A stretch of 64,000 bases of DNA, from contig DATHTK010000102.1 in assembly GCA_035463295.1 (NCBI GenBank), positions 1 to 64,000 of the forward strand. Reading direction: 5' to 3'. Made by a program: the position numbers and the translations under genes. The notes under the pieces are model-generated. The model had not been told where the DNA came from. It saw only the letters and a list, made by a program, of their open reading frames with translations, and searched no databases. The DNA comes from DATHTK01 sp035463295 (GTDB lineage Bacteria; Actinomycetota; Rubrobacteria; Rubrobacterales; Rubrobacteraceae). Of the stretch, positions 16,975 to 24,842 are shown one piece after another (position 1 is the first letter of the stretch; every line of letters begins with the position of its first letter).

Positions 16975-18147
16975 TTGGGAGCAGAGGACATCGGCAGGGA
17001 GACGGCGCGCTTCAACACGGCCTCGAACGGAGAGATAGAGAGCGGCGAGGTCGCCGACGTCTACTTCCACCGGACGATGGAGATCCTGCGCTCCCGCGCC
17101 CTCGAGAACACGCCCGTGCACGCCGAGGTCGCCTACAAGACTTCGTCCCCCGAAAAGTGGTTCGTCGTCGCCGGGCTAGACGAGGTCGCCCGGCTCCTCG
17201 AAGGTACGCGCCTAGAGGCGCACGCCGTGCCGGAGGGTACGATCTGCCGCCCCAACGAGCCAATTCTGACGCTCTCGGGGCCCTACGGCGCCTTCGCCGA
17301 GCATGAGACGGCGATCCTGGGCTTTCTCTGCCAGGCCTCGGGGATCGCGACCGGCGCCGCACGCTGCCGCCTGGCGGCCGGAGAGCGCCGGGTCATCTCC
17401 TTCGGGGCCCGGCGAATGCACCCGGCGATAACCCCCATGATCGAGCGCGCCGCTTACCTCGGCGGCTGCGACGGGGTCTCCGTGGAGCTCGCCGCCCGGA
17501 GGCTCGGCATCCCGGCGACCGGCACCGTCCCCCACGCCCTGTTCCTGATCCTCGGCTCCACTGCGGAGGGTGCGCGCGCGTTCGACGAGGTGATCGAGCC
17601 CAGCGTACCGCGCACCATCCTCATCGACACCTTCGACGACGAGAAGTTCGGGTCCCTGCTCGCCGCCCGCGCGATTCCCGAGTCCATCTTCGCCGTCAGG
17701 CTCGACACCCCCGGCAACCGCCGCGGCGACTTCCGCGACCTGATAGGTGAGGTCCGCTGGGAGCTCGACCGCAACGGCTTCTCTCACGTCAAGATCTTCG
17801 CCTCCGGTGGTATCGACGTCGAGTACATCCTCTACCTGAACCCCGTCTGCGACGCCTACGGGGTCGGCGGCGCGATCGCGGACGCGCCCATGATCGACTT
17901 CTCCCTGGACATAGTCGAGGTCGCCGGCGAAGACCGCTCGAAGCGCGGCAAGCGCGGCGGCCGCAAGCGCCTCCTCGAGCTGCGGGACGGCTCCCACGAC
18001 GTGATCCCCATACACGCCCCGGCCCCAGACGGCGCCCGGGACTTGCTCCAGAACATGGAGGATCTGTACGCCGACCCCCCGGACGTCACCGCCCTGCGCG
18101 AGCACGTCCTCGCCCAGCTCTCGACCGGCGCCTACGCTCTCTCGTAG
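16975..18147 (+). CDS. pncB: Nicotinate phosphoribosyltransferase
   Basis: 390 residues with the type II phosphoribosyltransferase layout: N-terminal DVYFHRTMEIL, the RRMHPAITPMIERAAYLGG active-site segment (GARR motif), ILIDTFDDEKFG, and the phosphate loop IFASGGIDVEYI near residue 275. It resembles the archaeal/actinobacterial nicotinate enzyme, which makes nicotinate mononucleotide from nicotinate, PRPP and ATP for NAD salvage. The TTG start is uncertain; AGAGGA lies 14 nt upstream and an in-frame alternative is lacking. Single gene with its own promoter. Confidence 0.88.
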   Translation: MGAEDIGRETARFNTASNGEIESGEVADVYFHRTMEILRSRALENTPVHAEVAYKTSSPEKWFVVAGLDEVARLLEGTRLEAHAVPEGTICRPNEPILTLSGPYGAFAEHETAILGFLCQASGIATGAARCRLAAGERRVISFGARRMHPAITPMIERAAYLGGCDGVSVELAARRLGIPATGTVPHALFLILGSTAEGARAFDEVIEPSVPRTILIDTFDDEKFGSLLAARAIPESIFAVRLDTPGNRRGDFRDLIGEVRWELDRNGFSHVKIFASGGIDVEYILYLNPVCDAYGVGGAIADAPMIDFSLDIVEVAGEDRSKRGKRGGRKRLLELRDGSHDVIPIHAPAPDGARDLLQNMEDLYADPPDVTALREHVLAQLSTGAYALS

Positions 18148-18207
18148 CGGACGTACTTCCTCCGGAAGTCAGCAATATTGGTTAGCAAAAAATCATACAT
18201 TTGAGCG

Positions 18208-18233
18208 ATGTCGCACGCTCGATCGTGCGGCAT
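18208..18233. repeat. Inverted repeat downstream of pncB
   Basis: Arms 18208-18217 and 18224-18233 (CGCACG/CGTGCG core, one mismatch over 10 bp) with a 6-nt loop, in an A+T-richer spacer 60 bp after pncB. It could end pncB transcription, though no T-run follows. Confidence 0.4.
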
Positions 18234-18419
18234 TATTCAAGCGTAGGAGAGCGAGCCGGAAGGACGACGAGGTGAGCAGCGTCACCCATACGAGAGCGAT
18301 CGCCTCACAGCGCGAGGCTCTTCCGGGCGCGCCTCCCTCCGAGCGGCGGCATGTTCGCGTCGAGCACGGAGCATCTGCGGTACGAGAGGCCGGCGTTTCT
18401 AGCAAGAGAGGATAAGGAG

Positions 18420-18899
18420 ATGAAAGAGCAGCTCGATAGAGCACAACGCCCCCCCACCTGTCCGTTCTGCGAGGACAGCGAGCTACGTCCTTTCGGCCAC
18501 AACTCCGCGCGCTGCCACGCGTGCGGGGGTGTCATCTCCGGCGCGCTCCTCGAGACGCTCAAGCAGATCCACCACCTCCCTGACGCGGTCGGCCGCCACG
18601 CCTGCGAGTGCGGTCACCCCGAGATGCGTCGTCTCCCGGACGGCGTCTTCCGCTGCCCGGGATGCGGCTCGGAGGTCCTGCCAGTAAGCGCCCCTCCGGT
18701 CACCTGGAAGTCCGGCGGCCGCAGCGGCGCGTACTGGGTCGGTTGGCTGGACGGTCGTTACGGCGCCCCCGGCAACTTCACCGCCAACCGGCGGATCTCC
18801 AGGTTCAAAGAAGCCGCGGACAGGCTCGACTATTACAGGGGCCACCGCGAAGGCCGCAGCGCTCGGGCGGAGAGCCAGCGGTTCTCGAAGGCGTCGTAG
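18420..18899 (+). CDS. Zinc-ribbon protein of unknown function
   Basis: 159 residues from the ATG at 18420, preferred because AGAGGA sits 7 nt upstream; the frame is open from 18351. Two zinc-ribbon pairs are visible: CPFC...CHAC within the first 40 residues and CECG...CPGC about 45 residues later. The C-terminal half has WKSGGRSGAYWVGWLDGRYG and a basic helix (FKEAADRLDYYRGHREG). No catalytic motif, signal or membrane segment. The pattern suggests a nucleic-acid or protein adaptor; family not recognised. Confidence 0.7.
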   Translation: MKEQLDRAQRPPTCPFCEDSELRPFGHNSARCHACGGVISGALLETLKQIHHLPDAVGRHACECGHPEMRRLPDGVFRCPGCGSEVLPVSAPPVTWKSGGRSGAYWVGWLDGRYGAPGNFTANRRISRFKEAADRLDYYRGHREGRSARAESQRFSKAS

Positions 18900-19347
18900 G
18901 GCTCTCTTTAGGTCCCCGCAGCTTCCGGTTCGATCTCTTCCCTCGACGACCAAGTAGTAGCTGCGCTCGCCCGCGTCGTCGAAGCGGTGGGCGACGGCGG
19001 CCTCGAAGTAGAGCGTCGCCCTTCCCGAGCAGGTTCTCCTCCCCACCGATTACGGCCCTGAGGGTCCTCTCCCCATCAGAACGCAAGCTTCTGACCCCTT
19101 GCGCCGCGGGAACCCACTCGTGCCCGAAGGTTCCGGCACTACGTTCCTGCTGAACTCGATCCCCCGCCCACCGAAATCCGGCGGGAGGAACTGCCGCCCG
19201 GAGCCGGCAGGCGGGTCGCGCACTACCGCTCTCTCCTGCCGGGCACGGCGCCTCGCCCTCTCTCCTCGATCCCGCGAGCTGAATGAGACCGGCCCCGCTC
19301 TGGCGATACTTCTTCGACGAGGTTCGCCCTTTCTGCCGCTCGTCCAT
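18900..19347 (-). pseudogene. Frameshifted minus-strand gene, family unknown
   Basis: Coding character on the minus strand passes between two frames. Upstream: RSAGTFGHEWVPAAQGVRSL and TLRAVIGGEENLLGK. Then, after a -1 shift near 19030, TLYFEAAVAHRFDDAGERSY and YLVVEGRD. Joined, they read as one smooth protein segment, which a random frame rarely does. No start with ribosome site and no clear end were found. I recognise no family. It could be a sequencing error in a live gene or a pseudogene. Confidence 0.4.
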
Positions 19348-19377
19348 GTTGGTAGAAATTACTCTATCGTAGTAGGC

Positions 19378-20784
19378 GTGGTCGGGTACGTCGTCGCGGG
19401 TGCACCGTTTTTGGTGGCGGGAATTACCTTGCTCGGCCTGCGATGGCCAGCGGTGTGGGCGGGCCTGGCTACGCTCATCGTAGCGGTAGGGGGAGCTCTG
19501 CTGTGGCCTGCGCTGGACCCAGACGGGCTAGCGGTGGCGCTCGTCGATGGCCTGGGCACCTCGGGACGCGTGCTGTACATATTGTTCGGGGGGCTTCTTC
19601 TCTACAACCTGCTCTCGGCCGGCGGGGCGGTCGCAGAGGTTTCGCAGTTTCTCGGGCGGCTCGAGCCGGAGAGGGGAGCACTCGCACTCGGGGTCGTGGT
19701 GGGCGCGGCGCCGTTCTTCGAGTCGGTCACGGGTTTCGGGGTGGCAGTCGTTATCAGCGCGCCCATCCTGCTCGCAGCCGGCTTCTCGCCGCTCAAGGCC
19801 GCCGTGCTCGCCAGCTGGGGACAGTGCGCCGTCCCGTGGGGGGCTCTTGGCGTGGGAACGGTGATCGGGGCCGACCTCGCCGGTATGGGGTTCGGCGAGC
19901 TCTCGGACCTGAGCGCCTTCCTGAGCCTCCCGCTCTTCCCCATCTACGGTCTCTCAGCCGCAGCGCTCGCCGGTGGGCGGAGCGGCGTCAAGGAGCACGG
20001 CTTGGAGGCTACGCTCCTCGGTCTCGTGGCGGGCGTCGGGACGGTCGCGACGAGCCTGTACGTCGTCCCCGAACTCTCCGGGGCCCTCGGGGGTCTCGCC
20101 GCGACGACCGCCTTTCTCCTCCGGCGGCGGCGGAGGCTCGCCGGCCTCCGGGTGCCGGTGCGGTCACTCGCGCCGTACGCGTTCTTGCTCGCGCTCCTGG
20201 CTGCGGCCAACGTCTCCGCCGCCGCAGCCGCGCTGCTGGAGGAGCTTGGTCCCCTCTTTGTCGGTCCGGGGCTGCCGCTGCTCATCTCCTGCGTCTTCGC
20301 TGCGCGGCTGATGCGCCTCGAAGGAAGGGAAGTTGGGACCGCGGCTAGCGGAACGCTGCGTCAGTGGTTTCCGACCGCCGGCGCGGTCCTCACGTTCGTC
20401 CTCGCCGGACAGGTGGTGGCGAGCTCGGGCGCGGCGGCACTGCTCGCGGCGGGGGCGGCGGCCATGGGCGGACTCTATCCGGTCCTCGTGCCGGTAGTCG
20501 GCGCCCTCGGCGGAGCGCTCACCGGCTCCAACGCGGCTTCGAACGCTCTCTTCATGCCGCTTCAGGTGGAAGCGGCGAGGAATCTGGGGATATCGGAGGC
20601 GTTCACCGCGGCGGGTCAGAACGTCTCGGGCAGCCACGCGAGCCTGCTAGCGCCGCAGCGCGTGATCCTCGCCGCCACCGCTACCGGGCTCCTCGGCCGC
20701 GAGGGCGACATCGTCCGGGCGGCGCTCCCGCCGGTGCTCGCGTCGGTCGTGGTGCTCGGCGTCGCCGGCCTCGTCGTCAGCTAG
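19378..20784 (+). CDS. lldP: L-lactate permease family transporter
   Basis: 468 residues with about 12-14 membrane segments. Family hallmarks: LGLRWPAVWAGLATL near the start, VVGAAPFFESVTGFGVAVV, VLASWGQCAVPWGALGVG, and late GALTGSNAASNALFMPLQ with ISEAFTAAGQNVSGSHASL. These are the conserved loops of the LctP/LldP/GlcA group, proton symporters for L- or D-lactate and glycolate. The frame is open from 19099, but homology starts near the GTG at 19378, which is used; no strong ribosome site is seen. It is shorter than E. coli LldP (~550) mainly in loop regions. Converges with the nitrilase gene 1 bp away. Confidence 0.85.
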   Translation: MVGYVVAGAPFLVAGITLLGLRWPAVWAGLATLIVAVGGALLWPALDPDGLAVALVDGLGTSGRVLYILFGGLLLYNLLSAGGAVAEVSQFLGRLEPERGALALGVVVGAAPFFESVTGFGVAVVISAPILLAAGFSPLKAAVLASWGQCAVPWGALGVGTVIGADLAGMGFGELSDLSAFLSLPLFPIYGLSAAALAGGRSGVKEHGLEATLLGLVAGVGTVATSLYVVPELSGALGGLAATTAFLLRRRRRLAGLRVPVRSLAPYAFLLALLAAANVSAAAAALLEELGPLFVGPGLPLLISCVFAARLMRLEGREVGTAASGTLRQWFPTAGAVLTFVLAGQVVASSGAAALLAAGAAAMGGLYPVLVPVVGALGGALTGSNAASNALFMPLQVEAARNLGISEAFTAAGQNVSGSHASLLAPQRVILAATATGLLGREGDIVRAALPPVLASVVVLGVAGLVVS

Positions 20785-20785
20785 T

Positions 20786-21613
20786 CTACGACCAGTCGTA
20801 TGTCTCGGGGCGGCGGTTGGCGAGGGCGGGGAACTCGGCGCGGAAGCGATCCAAGTACTCCAGATCCAGCGTCGCGAGCGCGGGGCCGTCCCGGTCCGGG
20901 CACGTGGCCAGGACGACGCCCCAGGGGTCCACGATCATGGAGCGCCCGTAGGTCCAGCGCCCGTCGGCCTTCTGGCCCCACTGGGCCGGCGCAAGGACGA
21001 AAGCCTGGTTCTCGATGGCTCGCGCTCGCAGCAGCACCTCCCAGTGGTCCTTGCCGGTCTGCAGCGTAAAGGCCGCCGGCACCGCGAGCACCTCCGCCCC
21101 ATCCAAAGCGAGCAGGCGGTAGAGCTCCGGGAAGCGAACGTCGTAGCAGACGGAGAGACCGATCGTGGTCGCACCGGCCTTGGCGGTGACTACCTCCCTC
21201 CCGGGGGCGATGCTCGCGCTCTCGAGATACTCCCTGTCGGAGACCTTCACGTCGAAGAGGTGAATCTTGCGGTATAGCGCGACCATCTCCCCGGAAGGCG
21301 CAAAGAGCGTGGACGTATTGCTCAGCCTGTCGTCTCCGGGCCCGCCCTCGAGAATCGACCCTCCCAGCAGGTAGATGCCGAGCTCGCGCGCGAGTTCGGC
21401 CATAAGCTCAGTGGTCGGACCCGGCACCGGCTCGGCGTTCTCGCAGTAGACGCTCTCCAGCCCGTGGCAGTTCCAGAGCTCCGGCAGCGCTACGAGCTCC
21501 GCCCCGGCGGAGGCCGCCTCACGGATCATGTCCTCCGCGGTCCGCCGGTTCTCCTCCTTGTCTGGGGTGGAGGACATCTGAATCACCGCCGCGACTATCT
21601 TCCTGCCTTGCAT
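20786..21613 (-). CDS. Carbon-nitrogen hydrolase (nitrilase superfamily, omega-amidase-like)
   Basis: 275 residues, typical of Nit2/omega-amidase and related amidases. The Glu-Lys-Cys triad is visible: Glu45 in VALPELW, Lys116 in LYRKIHLFD, and Cys156 in LSVCYDVRFPELYR. RKIHLFD and VCYDVRFPE are typical of the Nit1/Nit2 branch, whose members hydrolyse alpha-ketoglutaramate-type or deaminated glutathione substrates. It is 31 bp downstream of glutamate formimidoyltransferase on the same strand, so they may share a transcript. The ATG start is preceded by GGAGG (7 nt). Confidence 0.85.
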   Translation of the reverse strand: MQGRKIVAAVIQMSSTPDKEENRRTAEDMIREAASAGAELVALPELWNCHGLESVYCENAEPVPGPTTELMAELARELGIYLLGGSILEGGPGDDRLSNTSTLFAPSGEMVALYRKIHLFDVKVSDREYLESASIAPGREVVTAKAGATTIGLSVCYDVRFPELYRLLALDGAEVLAVPAAFTLQTGKDHWEVLLRARAIENQAFVLAPAQWGQKADGRWTYGRSMIVDPWGVVLATCPDRDGPALATLDLEYLDRFRAEFPALANRRPETYDWS

Positions 21614-21644
21614 CCGTCCGCCTCCTGTCTCGCTCTACGGGGGT

Positions 21645-22568
21645 TCAGCCTAGCACGTCGAGATCTCCCGGAGTCTCCCAGAGAGCCGCCTCCAGGACAT
21701 GCTCCCGCCCGAGCTCGCGCAAGGCGAGGTAGTATCTGGCCGTCTGCAACATGGCCTCGAGCGGCGCGAGTCCGACGAGCTCGGTGGACTCTACCAGGAC
21801 TCCGCGCTCCCGTGCGGCGGAGCGCACGGCTTCGAGCGCCGCTGGAATCGAGGTCTTCTCCAGGTCCGTCAGGTTCATCGAGACCTGCGCCCTTCCCCCG
21901 ACGCGGAGGCCGAGCGCCTTCAGGCCGGGTAACCCGCCGTCGCGCTCCCTCACCTCGCGTGAGATTTCTTTGGCGATCTCGACGTCGTCGGTGTCGAGGT
22001 AGGCGTTGAAGGCCACGAGGAACGGACGAGCACCGACGGCGACGGCCCCTCTGCTCGGGTCGAGCGCCGACGGACCGTAGTCCGGCCTCCAGATCGGGTC
22101 GCGCAGACGGGCGGCGAGGCCCTCGTAGCCGCCCTGACGGACGTCGGCGAGGTTCCGTCGGTGGGGGGCACTGGCAGCCGCCTCGTACAGGTAGACGGGG
22201 AGGCCGAGCGCCCCGAGCCTCTCCCCCGTCCGGCGTGCAAGCCCGACGGCCTCCTCGAGCGCCGCCCCTTCGAGCGGCACGAAGGGGAGCACATCCAGAG
22301 AGCCCACGCGCGGGTGCTCTCCGACCTGGGCCGTGAGGTCGATCTCCTCGACGCACGCCTTCGCGAGGGCGACGGCGGCCTCGACGACCGCATCTCTCTC
22401 GCCGGCGAAGGTCAGGACGCTCCGGTTGTGGTCGCGGTCGCTGTGGAGTCCGAGGACGCGCACGCCGGGGGTCTCCCGGACCGCAGCGGCGATGCGCGAG
22501 ATCTTCGCGGGATCCCGCCCCTCGCTGAAGTTCGGCACGGCCTCGAAGAGCGGCGGGCGCAGGGTCAA
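21645..22568 (-). CDS. ftcD: Glutamate formimidoyltransferase
   Basis: 307 residues, the length of a stand-alone formiminotransferase without the cyclodeaminase domain. Visible signatures: EAVPNFSEGRDP at the N-terminus, LGLHSDRDHNRSVLTF, VGEHPRVGSLDVLPFVPL (active-site His region), and the C-terminal VSMNLTDLEKTSIP. The enzyme moves the formimino group from N-formimidoyl-glutamate to tetrahydrofolate in histidine degradation. No other histidine-catabolic gene lies in the window; the downstream nitrilase-type amidase is its only partner. Confidence 0.9.
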   Translation of the reverse strand: MTLRPPLFEAVPNFSEGRDPAKISRIAAAVRETPGVRVLGLHSDRDHNRSVLTFAGERDAVVEAAVALAKACVEEIDLTAQVGEHPRVGSLDVLPFVPLEGAALEEAVGLARRTGERLGALGLPVYLYEAAASAPHRRNLADVRQGGYEGLAARLRDPIWRPDYGPSALDPSRGAVAVGARPFLVAFNAYLDTDDVEIAKEISREVRERDGGLPGLKALGLRVGGRAQVSMNLTDLEKTSIPAALEAVRSAARERGVLVESTELVGLAPLEAMLQTARYYLALRELGREHVLEAALWETPGDLDVLG

Positions 22569-22817
22569 GGGTTACCCGGTCTCCGCGGCGAGCGGTCCCG
22601 TCCGGACCTTCTACCCCACCCAGTCTCCGACACGTCTTCCTCCGTGGTCGTCGGTCATTGTTGCTCAGCTTAACGATTTCCAGAGCTCGCCGACAGTCTC
22701 GACGCTCGTCTCCGGGACTGTGGCAACGCCGGTTCGGCTGTTTCCCCCGAATAGCTTGCGGGTATGGGGTATGGTGACTTATTTCGGACTCAGCGGTCAC
22801 GAATATGGAGGTATATC

Positions 22818-23543
22818 GTGGAACACATGCTCGGTGGCGCCAGGATCACCTACCTCGGGCACTCAACCTTCCGGTTCATGACCCCCGGGGGCGAGCAGAT
22901 CATCATAGACCCCTTTCTGACGGATAACCCCCAGACCCCGGAGGAGCTCAAGCGAGTCGGGGAGCTCGACACGATCTTGATCACCCACGGTCACTTCGAC
23001 CACTTCTCCGACGTCCTGCCCCTCCAGGGTCAGACCGGGGCGACGACCGTCTCGAACTTCGAGATCTTCGCGTACCTGCAGAACCAGGGCATCGAGAACG
23101 CCGTCCCGGTCCAGAAGGGCGGTACCGTCCAGGTGGGCGGCATCAAGGTTACCGCCACCCACGCCTTCCACTCCTCCAGTATCGCACTCGACGACGGCAG
23201 CCTGATGTACGGCGGCGAGCCGCTCGGCTACGTCATCGAGTTCGAGGGCGGCTTCAAGGTCTACCACGCCGGGGACACCGCCGTCTTCGGGGATATGCGC
23301 CTGATCGGGGAGCTCTACAACCCCGACGTCGCCCTGCTTCCTATCGGCGACCAGGTGGTCATGAGCCCCTACGAGGCCGCCCACGCCGCGCGCCTCCTGG
23401 GCGTGAACCACGTCGTCCCGATCCACTACGGCACTTTCCCCTTCGTCCCCGGCACCGCGGAGGAGTTTCAGGAGCACACCGACAAACTGGTGCCGGACCT
23501 GAACGTACACGTGATGAAGCCCGGCGACGAGCTGTCGTCTTGA
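22818..23543 (+). CDS. UPF0173 metal-dependent hydrolase (metallo-beta-lactamase fold)
   Basis: 241 residues from the GTG at 22818, which has GGAGG six nucleotides upstream; an earlier in-frame start has no such site. Motifs in order: TYLGHSTFRF, IIIDPFLTDNPQ, the metal-binding THGHFDHFSD, THAFHSSS, YHAGDTAVFGDM and VPIHYGTFPF. This is the UPF0173/YtkL pattern (fold with two metals, general hydrolase), cytoplasmic, physiological substrate unknown. Converges on cobS; a 40-bp perfect palindrome separates the two stops. Confidence 0.87.
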   Translation: MEHMLGGARITYLGHSTFRFMTPGGEQIIIDPFLTDNPQTPEELKRVGELDTILITHGHFDHFSDVLPLQGQTGATTVSNFEIFAYLQNQGIENAVPVQKGGTVQVGGIKVTATHAFHSSSIALDDGSLMYGGEPLGYVIEFEGGFKVYHAGDTAVFGDMRLIGELYNPDVALLPIGDQVVMSPYEAAHAARLLGVNHVVPIHYGTFPFVPGTAEEFQEHTDKLVPDLNVHVMKPGDELSS

Positions 23544-23551
23544 GCCGTCAG

Positions 23552-23591
23552 CCTGTAGTAGCCGCGGTTCGCGAACCGCGGCTACTACAGG
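23552..23591. terminator. 40-bp perfect palindrome, bidirectional terminator candidate
   Basis: Left half 23552-23571 and right half 23572-23591 are exact reverse complements with no spacer; the centre reads TTCGCGAA. It begins 8 bp after the UPF0173 stop and ends beyond the cobS stop codon, so the last residues and TAG of cobS (23585-23587) are inside it. A hairpin would form in RNA from either side. T-runs are absent. Confidence 0.75.
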
Positions 23592-24319
23592 TTTGTGGAC
23601 AGTACAACGAGCACCGCGGCTCTCGACGCCTCTCCGGTGGCGCCCACCACGTCGCCCCCGATGCCGCCGAACGCGGCCCGCGCCACCCGCAGCGTGAAGA
23701 CGGCTGCCAACGGCGCGCATACGACCGCGAGCGGCGCGAGTCCTCCGACCGGCAAGAGGAACGGCAGCGGCACCAGAAAGGCGAGCAACACCGCAACCGT
23801 TCGACGCGATCCGCCTAGCGCCCGGACGAGGAGAACTGAGGACGAACTCTGTTCGGCGGGCTCCCCGTAGGCGAGCGTGAGCACCATAGCCGAACGGGCG
23901 GACACTTCGGCCGCGAGGAGGGCCAGCGCGGCCCGGGCCGGGGAAGCGGCGACGAGCGCGGCGAGCGCGGCGAGCGCCGGTGCGTAGGCGAGGAAGAGCG
24001 CCGCGATGCCCCCGACGCCCACGCGGGCATCCTTGAGCACCTCGCGCCGCCGCTCGGGGGCGCCGCGAACCATGAGGGCGTCCCCGACGTCGAGCACCCC
24101 GTCGGTGTGGTGCAGCCCGGCGGCGAGCAGCACCGCTCCCAGACCGAGCGTCGCCGCCACGCCGGGCGGCGCAGCGTAGCCCCCCAGCAGCACGACGACC
24201 GCGCCGGGGAGGCCCGTAACGAGACCGACGAGCGGCAGCAGGTGTACGCCCCGGGCCACCTCCTCCAGCGAGGCCCCGCGTACATGCAACGCCGTAAAGA
24301 ACGAGAGCAGTGCGCGCAC
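23585..24319 (-). CDS. cobS: Adenosylcobinamide-GDP ribazoletransferase (cobalamin synthase)
   Basis: 244 residues, hydrophobic, with the CobS signatures: FFTALHV at the N-terminus, LPLVGLVTGLPGA, GLHHTDGVLDVGDALMVRG (family GxxH.DG..D..DG) and KDARVGVGGIAALFL. It joins adenosylcobinamide-GDP with alpha-ribazole in the membrane, the last assembly step of adenosylcobalamin. The C-terminal GGIGGDVVGATGEASRA is also typical. Last gene of the cob cluster; the start lies 2 bp after cobU. Confidence 0.92.
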   Translation of the reverse strand: MRALLSFFTALHVRGASLEEVARGVHLLPLVGLVTGLPGAVVVLLGGYAAPPGVAATLGLGAVLLAAGLHHTDGVLDVGDALMVRGAPERRREVLKDARVGVGGIAALFLAYAPALAALAALVAASPARAALALLAAEVSARSAMVLTLAYGEPAEQSSSSVLLVRALGGSRRTVAVLLAFLVPLPFLLPVGGLAPLAVVCAPLAAVFTLRVARAAFGGIGGDVVGATGEASRAAVLVVLSTNL

Positions 24320-24321
24320 CG

Positions 24322-24840
24322 CTACTTGACCCTGACCGGGATCCCCGCCACGCAGAGGTGGACCTCGCCCGCCGCCACCGCGACCCGCTGGTTCGCAAGT
24401 CCCAGCACGTCCCGGAAATACCTCCCCGACTCGCTCTCGGGTACGACGCCCAGCCCCACCTCGTCGCTCACGACGATGAAGGGAATCTCAAAGGTTTCAG
24501 ATTTCCTGAGAAAGACGTCTAGTGAGGCGAGGACCATCCTTCCGTCGGCTCCGGCGGAGATCCGGGCGGCGACCCACAGTGTCAGGGAGTCGAGGAGCAC
24601 GGCGTTCCAGCGGGTCCCGCACTCGAGCAGCTGGCCGAGGTCGCTCCCTCCGAGCTCGAGGGTGCCCCATCCAGCGGGCCGGCGTTCTCGGTGGGCCCGG
24701 ACGCGCCGTTCGAGATCCCGGTCTTCTATGGCGACCGCCGTGGCTACGTACAGGACCTGGTTCGCGCCGAGGGTCTGCGCCAGGTTCTCGGCGAAGGCGC
24801 TCTTGCCGCTGCGAGCCCCACCGAGGATGAGCGCGTGAAC
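24322..24840 (-). CDS. cobU: Adenosylcobinamide kinase/adenosylcobinamide-phosphate guanylyltransferase
   Basis: 172 residues. The P-loop LILGGARSGKSAFAE opens the protein; VLYVATAVAIEDRDLERRV, RRPAGWGTLE, VLLDSLTLWV, IVVSDEVGLGVVP and FRDVLGLANQRVA complete the CobU pattern. The enzyme phosphorylates adenosylcobinamide and adds GMP from GTP. Start: homology demands initiation right before HALILGG, but the codon there is GTT (24840-24838), with GGAGGAG 8 nt upstream. No ATG, GTG or TTG occurs nearby in frame. The preceding gene stops 2 bp earlier, so coupling could help a weak start, or the base may be an error for GTG. Confidence 0.88.
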   Translation of the reverse strand, partial: VHALILGGARSGKSAFAENLAQTLGANQVLYVATAVAIEDRDLERRVRAHRERRPAGWGTLELGGSDLGQLLECGTRWNAVLLDSLTLWVAARISAGADGRMVLASLDVFLRKSETFEIPFIVVSDEVGLGVVPESESGRYFRDVLGLANQRVAVAAGEVHLCVAGIPVRVK

Positions 24841-24842
24841 CG

